64,000 nucleotides of DNA from Scleroderma bovista (taxonomy: Eukaryota > Basidiomycota > Agaricomycetes > Boletales > Sclerodermataceae). Positions within the stretch are counted from its first letter, which is position 1. Every line of letters starts with the position of its first letter. Below are positions 1 to 10,564 of the stretch, in pieces. A program made the position numbers and the translations under genes. Where the stretch lies: positions 1 to 64,000 of the forward strand of contig JAYMGJ010000384.1 of the NCBI GenBank assembly GCA_037178675.1, in the 5' to 3' direction. The notes beneath the pieces were generated by a model that made no database searches, was not told the DNA's origin, and was given only the letters and a program-made list of their open reading frames with translations.

Positions 1-1
1 C

Positions 2-2231
2 CTCAAATTGTTTGTAGATGATGGAGGAACAGTGGATAACTCATTCAATGGAATGACAAACAAACTATGAACCATATTCCAACGGTGCAGAGATCACAAA
101 TTATCCCTATCACCTACCAAATGTCGACTGTTCATGACTGAAACCATGTTTGCAGGGGCAACAGTAGGACCACAAGGTGTCCAACCAGACACAGCAAAGC
201 TGATGGCGGTGGTTAATTGGACCCAACCCAATGATGCATTAAACCTTGCTTCCTTCCTAGGTCTAACAGGACACTTTAGAGACCTAATCCATGGCTACAC
301 AAAAATTGAAGGCCCACTCAGAGACCTAATGAAAATGGTCAAACTGCCAAAACCCATGAATAAGACAACGTACCACAAGGCCATGTCTAGCTTTCAGCTA
401 CAAAACAAATGGTCGAATGAGCATACCAGGGCCTTCATGAATCTCAAGATTGCACTAACAAACCAACCAGTACTACACACCCCATGCTACAATGGGTCAC
501 CTTTTATTATAACCACGGACAGATGCCAGGAAGGTTTAGGTGCAGTGCTAACCCAATGAACCAAGATTAAAACTCTGTCTGGTAAACTAGTTGAAAAGAC
601 ATTACCAATCATATTTGCGTCAAAGCAAACATCAGCATCAGAACAGAACTACAAACCATTCATACTCAAATTTGCTGCCCTCAAGTATGGTCTAGACCAA
701 TTTTCCAATGTCATATGGGGCTTCCCCATTGAGATTGAAACAGACTGCCAGGCCCTGAAGGATGTCCTAACTAACACACAGCCTTCGGCAACCCATGCAC
801 ACTGGAGAGATGGGATCATAGCACATAACATAGTAGCAGTATGACATGTACCAGGCCAACTCAATGTAGTTGCAGATGGACTCAGCTGCCAATGGGACAC
901 AGTAACATGGACAAACATGGACAGTGATGGAAGCAAATGGACCATAAACCCTGATCCAGAAATGGTCACAGGGCTTGTCAATGACATGTTCACACTGGAC
1001 AAACTCAATGACAAGTATCAGAACCTACGTGACCACTTTGCTAATGAACCAATTTATCTAGAAGTCATTGATGTGATACTTAACATCAACACCAATAGGC
1101 CCATCCAAGACCGCAACAACGCACACCACTGTGCATCACAATATATTATTGAAAATGACAAACTATGGTGCATCCATGGTGGCACCAGTGTCCAACCAAG
1201 AAGCTGCATTGAATGCATAACAAAGACAGAAGCAGAAACAAAGGCAGAACTACTACACAACACAGGTGGACATTGGGGGCAAGATGCACTGAAGATCACA
1301 CTCACAGATAAGTACCACTCACCAAAACTAGATGTGTCGATCATGAAAGTGATCCAAAACTGTGGATGATGCAAGAACTTTGGGACACCAAAACTCCATG
1401 CTCTACTGGAGCCAATAACCAGGTGACATCCATTTGAGCTACTAGTTGGAGATTACTTATCCATGCCCACAGGAAAAGGCAGTTATCACACCCTAGGCCT
1501 GTTCCTCAACATGTTTTCCCAACATATGTGGGTCATGAAATATAAAACAGCAGGCACAGCAAAAACTATGATTGACAGTCTCTCAGGCATATTCAACACA
1601 TTCACAGCTGCAGAAACATTCATGACCAATGGTGGAAAACACTTTGATAATAATGCAGTCAAGGAATTCTGTGCTAAGTGGACCTGTAAACATCACATTG
1701 TCACTGCATACTCACCATGGATCAATGGCCTCATAGAAGGCTCCAACAAGCTACTGTTACACATCCTCAAACAACTATGTGCCCCAGACCTCAACAATGA
1801 CAAGTATAACACCATCACATGGGAAAAACTACCCAAAACATGGCTGGACCACCTTGATGATGCAGTACGAGCATTGAACAACCGCATACTACTGGCACTG
1901 AAACACTCACTGAAAGAACTATTATTAGGTTTAGTGGTAGACACTAAACGTACAGAACCTACTGATAGTACCACACAGACAACTGCAATCCAAGCAGCAA
2001 TCCACATGGCATATGTTGCACAACAATGACTAGATGGGTATGACGAAGCTGTGTGACATGCACTGAAATGGAAAGCAGTGTTTGACAAGTGTGTCTTACA
2101 ATGGCACCCTGGTGAGGTCACATTTGCCAGAGGCCAACTCATACAGGTCTACCCCAACAACCTGGACTACACATTCAAAACAGACCGAAAACTATTACCC
2201 AAGTGGTCACAACCACATTGAGTGGCAGAAC
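2..2231 (+). pseudogene. Ty3/gypsy pol, decayed (RT, RNase H, integrase), part 1
   Basis: This is the 3' two thirds of a Ty3/gypsy polyprotein in one reading frame, entering the window inside reverse transcriptase. The RT active site reads FVDD (near 14-25). It is followed by the RT thumb, an RNase H region (about 500-900), an HHCC-type integrase zinc finger (HTGGHWG near 1258, NCG-stop-CKN near 1360) and the integrase core (VGDYLSMP near 1447, MTNGGKHFDN near 1621, SPWINGLIEGSN near 1711). The frame has no indel that I can see over 2.2 kb. It contains eight in-frame TGA codons (68, 557, 842, 1367, 1424, 2027, 2054, 2219), each where Arg (CGA) would fit the family. The element is therefore inactive. 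The frame resumes at 8370 after a nested insertion. Confidence 0.9.
2223..2231. repeat. 9-bp target site duplication, left copy
   Basis: TGGCAGAAC occurs here and again at 8362-8370, immediately flanking the palindromic element. Removing the element and one copy makes the host pol frame continuous again (VAEQ, then LCNSYK), which shows that this is the insertion point. Confidence 0.85.
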
Positions 2232-2399
2232 CACATAGTTCAGTCAAAAGCCCTCGCAAAAGTGGGTCATCGGACATGTACATTTGCCTGTAAAGGTGGG
2301 ACTAGCCGACGCCGGCCGATGCTTGCAAGACTGGGCCAGGCTGATGTTTTCTATTATTGCAAATCTGGTACAGGCCTGAGGGACATTAATCACTGCAAA

Positions 2400-3083
2400 A
2401 CTGGGATGGGCTGATGTTTGATAAAAATTGCAGAACTGGGACTGGTGGGAGCATTGTAAAACTGGGTCAGGCCTGTTGAACAAAAAAATTGACAAGTGTT
2501 GCAAAGCTGGGACTGGCCGATGTTGTAGATACATTGCAAAACTGGGTCAGGCCTGTTGAGAAAAAAGTTGTCAATTACTGCAAAACTGGGTCAGGCTGAC
2601 ATGGCAGAATTGGGTCAGGCCTTTTGAGGGAAAAAATTGTCAAGCATTGCAAAACTGGGTCAGGCTGACATTGTATATACATTGCAGAACTGGATCAGGC
2701 CTGTTGAGAAAAAAAGTTGTCAAGCATTGCAAAACTGGGCCAGGCTGACATTGCAGAACTGGGTCAGGCCTGTTGAGGAAAAAGTTGTCAAGCATTGCAA
2801 AACTGGGTCAGGCTGACATTGCAGAACTGGGTCAGGCCTGTTGAGGAAAAAGTTGTCAAGCATTGCAAAACTGGGCCAGGCTGACATTGCAGAACTGGGT
2901 CAGGCCTGTTGAGGAAAAAGTTGTCAAGCATTGCAAAACTGGGTCAGGCTGACATTGCAGAACTGGGTCAGGCCTGTTGAGAAACAAAGTTGTCAAGTAC
3001 TGCAAAACTGGGTCAGGCCTGTTGAGCAAAAAAGTTGTCAACCATTGCAAAACTGGGTCAGACCCAAAATTGATACACATTGC
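2400..3083. repeat. 68-bp tandem repeat block, left arm
   Basis: The unit alternates the motifs TGCAGAACTGGGTCAGGCC and TGCAAAACTGGGTCAGGCTG, with a TTGAGGAAAAAGTTGTCAAG spacer. Unit starts at 2750, 2818, 2886 and 2954 give an exact 68-bp period, and outer units are more degenerate. The mirror block lies at 7445-8200 and has one extra unit. Confidence 0.9.
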
Positions 3084-3099
3084 AGAATTAAATTACTGT

Positions 3100-3930
3100 G
3101 CTGACTACCAAAAATGTGGACCATTGATTAGGCAATATTGTGTACTGTTGGTGTGATAGTGTTGACTACCAAAGATGTGCAGCTTGGATTATCTAATGTT
3201 GTGTTCTATTGGTGTGGTAGTGCTGATTACCAAAAATGCGGACTATTGATTGGCCAATGTTGTGTAGTGTTGTTGTTGTAGTGTACTACCAAAAATGTGT
3301 AGTATTGATTACCTAATGTTGGGTACTCTTGGTGTGGTAGTGCTGATTACCAAAAATGCGGACTATTGATTGGCCAATGTTGTGTGGTGTTGTTGTAGTG
3401 TACTACCAAAAAAAGTGTAGTACTGATTACCTAATGTTGTGTAGTATTGATGTGATAGTGTTCATTACCAAAAATGCGGACTGTTGATTAGCCAATATTG
3501 TGTAGTGTTGTTGTTGTAGTGTACTACCAAAAATGTGTAGTATTGATTACCTAATGTTGGGTACTCTTGGTGTGGTAGTGCTGATTACCAAAAATGCGGA
3601 CTATTGATCAACCAATATTGTGTGGTGTTGTTGTAGTGTACTACCAAAAATGTGTAGTACTGATTACCTAATGTTGTGTAGTGTTGATGTGATAGTGTTC
3701 ATTACCAAAAATGCGGACTGTTGATTAGCCATTATTGTGTAGTATTGTTGTAGTGCACTACCCAAAATCTGTAGTGTTGATTACCCAATGTTGTGTAGTG
3801 TTGATTACCAAAAGTGCGGACTTCTGATTAGCCATTATTGTTTAGTGTTGATTACCAAAAATGCGGACTATTGATTAGGAAATGTAGTGTAGTGTTTGTG
3901 TATTGGAGTTGATTACCAACATTGTGTAGT
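3100..3930. repeat. About 120-bp tandem repeat block, left arm
   Basis: The repeating theme is ACCAAAAATGCGGACTATTG, then GATTAGCCAATATTGTGTAG, then GTGTACTACCAAAAATGTG. The period is near 118-120 bp and is built from two diverged halves. The mirror block in the right arm (about 5770-7440) is longer by 814 bp, roughly seven units. Confidence 0.85.
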
Positions 3931-5769
3931 TTTCATTAACTAAATTCAGTAGTGTCAACACTTGATTACATAAGCTCTCCAAGCGCCACTACTCCCAAAA
4001 CATTACCATATTTGGTCAATAGTTGACTTCAAATATTCCCACCTTTGTTCTGGTACTTTTCTTCCCCTTCTGTGCTTCATCCCTGGTCCAAATGTACTGT
4101 AAAAATGATTCTGTATCCCATATTACCCTATAGGATCACCATTGGACCCTCATCTAAATGTGCAAGGGGCTCTGTATCCCCAGAGAGTAGTGCAGGCTTA
4201 AAAACACCAAAAATGTTCGCATTTTTGATACATTCAACATATCAACTTAAAGAATGCATCCCCATACAGGGGATATATGTACCTACAACATATTTACAGT
4301 CCACAGCATGGGATCCATGTCCTGGTGCGATGTTTTATGTTTTTCCTTTGCAAACATATCACCATGGCAGGCAATTACTAGGAGGTATGGTGGCTACTGG
4401 ATGGTCTCCAGTGGTATTACTATGCTATACCAAAGTCCAAATACAATCTAGTGAGCAGCTGACCACTCCAAGAGGAGCAGCATAGAAAACAGCACTTTCA
4501 TAACAATAGGTGCTGTATGATCCTCCAGATCAGGTATGCACAATATGACTATCTCAAAAGCTGGGGGATACCATACAGTAGTGGATACAATTTACTCAAG
4601 TCAATACCGCTTGATGTGGGGGAGGGAAGGGCACAATAACATACAGAAGGCGTGGGAAAATACCCCACAAAATGCGGAGATATGCAAAAACATTACATAT
4701 CACACAACACATAACATCTACTGACCTAGAAATGCTACCAACAGCATACTAATATCACATAATGCTTATGCTCAGCTGTTCCTGACATGCTTAAAGGCAC
4801 AAATCATTCAAGGTTTGAAAAATGCGGAAATGTGCCACATCATATCAGTACTGCAGGTGCAAAGCTGCAGTGTATATGGACAGTAACAACATGTTCTTGG
4901 TTCAAATGATTTGTGCCTCTAAGCATGTCAGGAACAGCTGAGTATAAGCATTATGTGATATTAGTAGGCTGTTGGTAGCATTTCTAGGTCAGTAGATGTT
5001 ATGTGTTGTGTGATATGTAATGTTTTTGCATATCTCCGCATTTTGTGGGGTATTTTCCCACGCCTTCTGTATGTTATTGTGCCCTTCCCTCCCCCACATC
5101 AAGCGGTATTGACTTGAGTAAATTGTATCCACTACTGTATGGTATCCCCCAGCTTTTGAGATAGTCATATTGTGCATACCTGATCTGGAGGATCATACAG
5201 CACCTATTGTTATGAAAGTGCTGTTTTCTATGCTGCTCCTCTTGGAGTGGTCAGCTGCTCACTAGATTGTATTTGGACTTTGGTATAGCATAGTAATACC
5301 ACTGGAGACCATCCAGTAGCCACCATACCTCCTAGTAATTGCCTGCCATGGTGATATGTTTGCAAAGGAAAAACATAAAACATCGCACCAGGACATGGAT
5401 CCCATGCTGTGGACTGTAAATATGTTGTAGGTACATATATCCCCTGTATGGGGATGCATTCTTTAAGTTGATATGTTGAATGTATCAAAAATGCGAACAT
5501 TTTTGGTGTTTTTAAGCCTGCACTACTCTCTGGGGATACAGAGCCCCTTGCACATTTAGATGAGGGTCCAATGGTGATCCTATAGGGTAATATGGGATAC
5601 AGAATCATTTTTACAGTACATTTGGACCAGGGATGAAGCACAGAAGGGGAAGAAAAGTACCAGAACAAAGGTGGGAATATTTGAAGTCAACTATTGACCA
5701 AATATGGTAATGTTTTGGGAGTAGTGGCGCTTGGAGAGCTTATGTAATCAAGTGTTGACACTACTGAAT

Positions 5770-7440
5770 TTAGTTAATGAAAACTACACAATGTTGGTAA
5801 TCAACTCCAATACACAAACACTACACTACATTTCCTAATCAATAGTCCGCATTTTTGGTAATCAACACTAAACAATAATGGCTAATCAGAAGTCCGCACT
5901 TTTGGTAATCAACACTACACAACATTGGGTAATCAACACTACAGATTTTGGGTAGTGCACTACAACAATACTACACAATAATGGCTAATCAACAGTCCGC
6001 ATTTTTGGTAATGAACACTATCACATCAACACTACACAACATTAGGTAATCAGTACTACACATTTTTGGTAGTACACTACAACAACACCACACAATATTG
6101 GTTGATCAATAGTCCGCATTTTTGGTAATCAGCACTACCACACCAAGAGTACCCAACATTAGGTAATCAATACTACACATTTTTGGTAGTACACTACAAC
6201 AACAACACTACACAATATTGGCTAATCAATAGTCCGCATTTTTGATAATCAGCACTACTACGCCAACAGTACACAACATTAGGTAATCCAAACTACACAA
6301 TATTGGCTAATCAATAGTCCGCACTTTTGATAATCAACACTACCACACCAACAGTACACAACATTAGGTCATCCAAACTACACATTTTTGGTAGTACACT
6401 ACAACAACTAATCAATAGTCCGCATTTTTGATAATCAGTACTACTACACCAACAGTACACAACATTAGATAATCAATACTACACATTTTTGTTAGTACAC
6501 TACAACAACTAATCAATAGTCCGCATTTTTGATAATCAGTACTACCACACCAACAGTACACAACATTAGGTAATCCAAACTACACATTTTTGGTAATCAA
6601 CACTACACAATATTGACTAATCAATAGTCCGCATTTTTGGTAATCAACACTACCACACCAACAGTACACAACATTAGGTAATCCAAGCTACACATTTTTG
6701 GTAATCAACACTACAACAATGACACTACACAACATTGGTTGATCAATAGTTCGCATTTTTGGTAATCAACACTACCACATCAATAGTACACAACATTAGG
6801 TAATTAATACTACACATTTCTGGTAGTACACTACAACAACAACACTACACAATATTGGCTAATGGTTCGCATTTTTGGTAATCAGCACTACCACACCAAC
6901 AGTACACAACATTAGGTAATCCAAGCTACACATTTTTGGTAATCAACACTACCACACCAACAGTACAAAACATTAGATAATCAATACTACACATTTTTGG
7001 TAGTACACTACAACAACAACACTACACAATATTGGCTAATCAACAGTCCGCATTTTTGGTAATGAACACTATCACATCAATACTACACAACATTAGGTAA
7101 TCAGTACTACACTTTTTTTGGTAGTACACTACAACAACACCACACAACATTGGCCAATCAATAGTCCGCATTTTTGGTAATCAGCACTACCACACCAAGA
7201 GTACCCAACATTAGGTAATCAATACTACACATTTTTGGTAGTACACTACAACAACAACACTACACAACATTGGCCAATCAATAGTCCGCATTTTTGGTAA
7301 TCAGCACTACCACACCAATAGAACACAACATTAGATAATCCAAGCTGCACATCTTTGGTAGTCAACACTATCACACCAACAGTACACAATATTGCCTAAT
7401 CAATGGTCCACATTTTTGGTAGTCAGCACAGTAATTTAAT
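5770..7440. repeat. Expanded about 120-bp tandem repeat block, right arm
   Basis: Reverse complement of the 3100-3930 block, with about seven more units. Coordinate sums of mirrored landmarks change from 9713 (core) to 10527 (outer side of this block), so all 814 bp of the length difference arises here. Confidence 0.85.
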
Positions 7441-8361
7441 TCTGCAATGTGTATCAATTTTGGGTCTGACCCAGTTTTGCAATGGTTGACAACTTTTTTG
7501 CTCAACAGGCCTGACCCAGTTTTGCAGTACTTGACAACTTTGTTTCTCAACAGGCCTGACCCAGTTCTGCAATGTCAGCCTGACCCAGTTTTGCAATGCT
7601 TGACAACTTTTTCCTCAACAGGCCTGACCCAGTTCTGCAATGTCAGCCTGGCCCAGTTTTGCAATGCTTGACAACTTTTTCCTCAACAGGCCTGACCCAG
7701 TTCTGCAATGTCAGCCTGACCCAGTTTTGCAATGCTTGACAACTTTTTCCTCAACAGGCCTGACCCAGTTCTGCAATGTCAGCCTGGCCCAGTTTTGCAA
7801 TGCTTGACAACTTTTTCCTCAACAGGCCTGACCCAGTTCTGCAATGTCAGCCTGGCCCAGTTTTGCAATGCTTGACAACTTTTTTTCTCAACAGGCCTGA
7901 TCCAGTTCTGCAATGTATATACAATGTCAGCCTGACCCAGTTTTGCAATGCTTGACAATTTTTTCCCTCAAAAGGCCTGACCCAATTCTGCCATGTCAGC
8001 CTGACCCAGTTTTGCAGTAATTGACAACTTTTTTCTCAACAGGCCTGACCCAGTTTTGCAATGTATCTACAACATCGGCCAGTCCCAGCTTTGCAACACT
8101 TGTCAATTTTTTTGTTCAACAGGCCTGACCCAGTTTTACAATGCTCCCACCAGTCCCAGTTCTGCAATTTTTATCAAACATCAGCCCATCCCAGTTTTGC
8201 AGTGATTAATGTCCCTCAGGCCTGTACCAGATTTGCAATAATAGAAAACATCAGCCTGGCCCAGTCTTGCAAGCATCGGCCGGCGTCGGCTAGTCCCACC
8301 TTTACAGGCAAATGTACATGTCCGATGACCCACTTTTGCGAGGGTTTGTGACTGAACTACC

Positions 8362-8370
8362 TGGCAGAAC
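8362..8370. repeat. 9-bp target site duplication, right copy
   Basis: TGGCAGAAC, identical to 2223-2231. It marks the right edge of the foldback-like element and is itself part of the interrupted pol codons (GCA GAA C). Confidence 0.85.
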
Positions 8371-8672
8371 AGCTGTGTAACTCATACAAAATAGAAATGC
8401 TAACTGGCTCCCCACTGCCAGGACTATACCATGCAAGGCACCTACATGCATTCACACCCAAAGCAGAGAAGGAGCATGTGGGGGCAAAGAGACAAGCACA
8501 CTAGGGGGAACAGAAGAGCACAGAGGTGTCAATAGACAGGAAGAGGATGATGACGAGAACAGTGGTGATGAAGACCAACAGACAGAGGTGTACAGAGATA
8601 TGGAAGAACAGACAGAGGATGGTGGCAGGATGGACAATGAAGACCCAGAGACGGAAACAGATGGGGACTCAT
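8370..8672 (+). pseudogene. Ty3/gypsy pol, part 2 (C-terminus)
   Basis: This continues the frame broken at 2231. It reads CNSYKIEMLTGSPLPGLYHA, then ARHLHAFTPK, then a long acidic tail ending in a TAG at 8670-8672. The first part matches the end of basidiomycete gypsy Pol proteins just after the integrase GPY/F region. Downstream, a purine-rich stretch near 8737-8760 could be the polypurine tract, but I could not define a 3' LTR. Confidence 0.8.
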
Positions 8673-10077
8673 AGGACATCTGAGATCATACCCCACACCA
8701 CACAGCCATAGATGACACAGACATTTGTCATTTTTTAGGGGGACACATGGAGTAGGGGGGTCAGGGAGCACAGCCTTAGTCAGCAGGTGTAGTATAGCAC
8801 AAGAGCCATCCTCTGTAGACCATCAGGTCATCTTTCGACGAAGTCACTCTGGGCCTGCTCCAACATGAACTGGCACTGCTCTTTGCACAGGGTGACCACT
8901 TTCCTCTTGGATGGAGTGGGATGTTGTAATCTCACAATATTTGTGTCAGGCAAGTATTTTGAAGGTTCAAGATCAAACATATACAGATCAGCCAAGTGCA
9001 AGAATACAAAACAACACAAAGAAATCTTGCCTGATTTGGTCTATTCTTGACCTCTAAATAACACTCTTAAGATGACACCTATACAAATTCCTACTACTCA
9101 GACCTTCACTTCCAAAAGAGATACAGCTACATGATGTGGTAATCATTGCAGCAGCCTCTGACCAAAAGCTTCAAGGTCAGACTGTGTTCAAATCACCATT
9201 TAGATTTGATTCAATTTCTCATGTTGTGAGCTACCATTATAGTCAACCCCCCAATGCTTGTACACTTTGTTTGCAGCTGTTTGCAACACTATACCCACCT
9301 GTACCAGACTTTGAACCATTGTATTAACAAGGTAGAGTGTTGCAAACAGCTGCAAACACAGTGTACAAGCATTTGAGGGGTTGACTATAAGGGTAGCCCC
9401 CTGTGATCATTGGATGTTCTTGTTCTGCAGCTTGTAAACACATTTACCACCCTTTCTGATATGAAACCAACTAGGTAAAGTATTGTGAATTGGCTGTGAA
9501 CAGGTGTGAACTATGTGTAAAGAATTGATATCATCTACAAATGTCAGTTGGTGTTAGAGTTAGTGCAAGAGCAGGAAGAAAGTCTTTTGAGTTGTGCAAA
9601 CAATGAATATGCTGCAATGGATCTCATGGGGCATGTAGGGTATGATGATGTACCTACCAACAAAATGTTGCAATTGGAGAAGAAGAAACTACAACAGGGA
9701 AGAAAGTGGAAGTCAGCAAAGCCAAAGAATACCTGTCATGCTCCAAGAAAAAATAGAGTGGTAAAGAAAGAAAAGGATGAGGGATTACATGAGGGTGATG
9801 AAAGAGAAAGGAGGGAGGAGGAGGAACCATGGTAGTCAACCCACTAACACTTGTACACCCTCTTTCCATAAATATTTTTGCACTTATTTTGCAACTTCCC
9901 ACCTTGTCCTATGATAGTATAGGTGCTGCTACACTTTTTTACAAGCTACAGAATGTGTCCATTGAATTATTACAGAGGTCTGCCCCTATATTCAACCCTC
10001 TAACACATGTACACCATCTTCCCATTTGTTTGCACTTGTTCACAACATCCTACCTAGTCCTTACAACAGTACAAGTG
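8673..10077. other. Repeat-rich interval, no recognised gene
   Basis: Two small open frames are present: 8828-9019 (- strand, 63 codons, ending in CQFMLEQAQSDFVER) and 9548-9835 (+ strand, 95 codons, Lys/Glu-rich tail). I recognise neither family. From about 9820 the sequence repeats the themes ACACTTGTACACC and CCCATTTGTTTGCACTTG, which recur at 30150-30520, so this is an interspersed repeat family. A hairpin lies at 9230-9397. Confidence 0.5.
9230..9397. repeat. Inverted repeat hairpin (MITE-like)
   Basis: Arms 9230-9290 and 9336-9397 are about 90% complementary, around a 45-bp loop. The arm core is TGTTTGCAGCTGTTTGCAAC. I saw no clear target duplication, so it is either a small foldback or part of a larger repeat. 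Confidence 0.6.
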
Positions 10078-10082
10078 CTGTT

Positions 10083-10393
10083 TCTTGGAAAAAGTGTGTT
10101 GGGGGGTTGCTACAGTGGACCTAGAGGACAGAAGCTGTGGTAGGAAATTGGTAACCCTGTAGTAACCTCAGTAGATGTTCAAGCTACTGTATTAGAGTAA
10201 TACCTGTAGTAACTACTACAAGTCAGTATGAGTAAGAATGAGTGTGTGTGGACTACTTACCCTCAGTAGATGTTCAAGCTACTGAGGGACTAATAAGAAA
10301 TACTACTGTGTATGTACGCTCTGAGGGCTTATGTAAGCGTCACGTGGTCGCGCACCTCAGTACCTAGTAACGCGTGCTGGTTAATTTACAACA
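10083..10393 (-). repeat. 3' LTR of the Gag-only element
   Basis: 311 bp, same sequence as 14257-14567. It is the 3' LTR because the coding frame and the primer site read on the - strand. Confidence 0.85.
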
Positions 10394-10564
10394 CGCTCCC
10401 TTAAACAGTACATGTTAGTAGGGACAGTAGAAAAATAACAAATGAAATCAAGAAAGTGTTAAAGATCAAAAAAATGAGTACTTAATGATTCCAAATGAAT
10501 GTGTAGTCCATTGCTCGAGAGTCCGAGGCTTTTTGTTGCGAAGGTTTGTGAGTCTGTGGTGTCG

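Larger units (their letters stand above)
2232..8361. mobile_element. Foldback-like palindromic transposon, about 6.1 kb
   Basis: Two long inverted arms (2232-4808 and 4905-8361) surround a 96-bp loop. Each arm has, from outside in, a 68-bp tandem repeat block, a block of roughly 120-bp repeats, and an 850-bp single-copy core. The cores are close to perfect mirror images: a 146-codon open frame at 4045-4485 reappears identically on the other strand at 5228-5668. The outer ends share TAGTTCAGTCA. A 9-bp target duplication flanks the whole unit. Long inverted repeats built of internal direct repeats with 9-bp duplications are known for foldback elements and some Mutator-like elements. No transposase is visible, so it is probably non-autonomous. 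Confidence 0.85.

Noticed and set aside
4809..4904. A centromere or replication origin at the palindrome centre
   Set aside because: Nothing beyond the hairpin loop supports this. The target duplication marks the structure as a transposon.
4045..5668. Mirrored 146-codon open frames in the two palindrome cores as protein genes
   Set aside because: They are exact mirror copies of a noncoding-looking core, have no recognisable domain, and overlap a second open frame. The palindrome explains their conservation.
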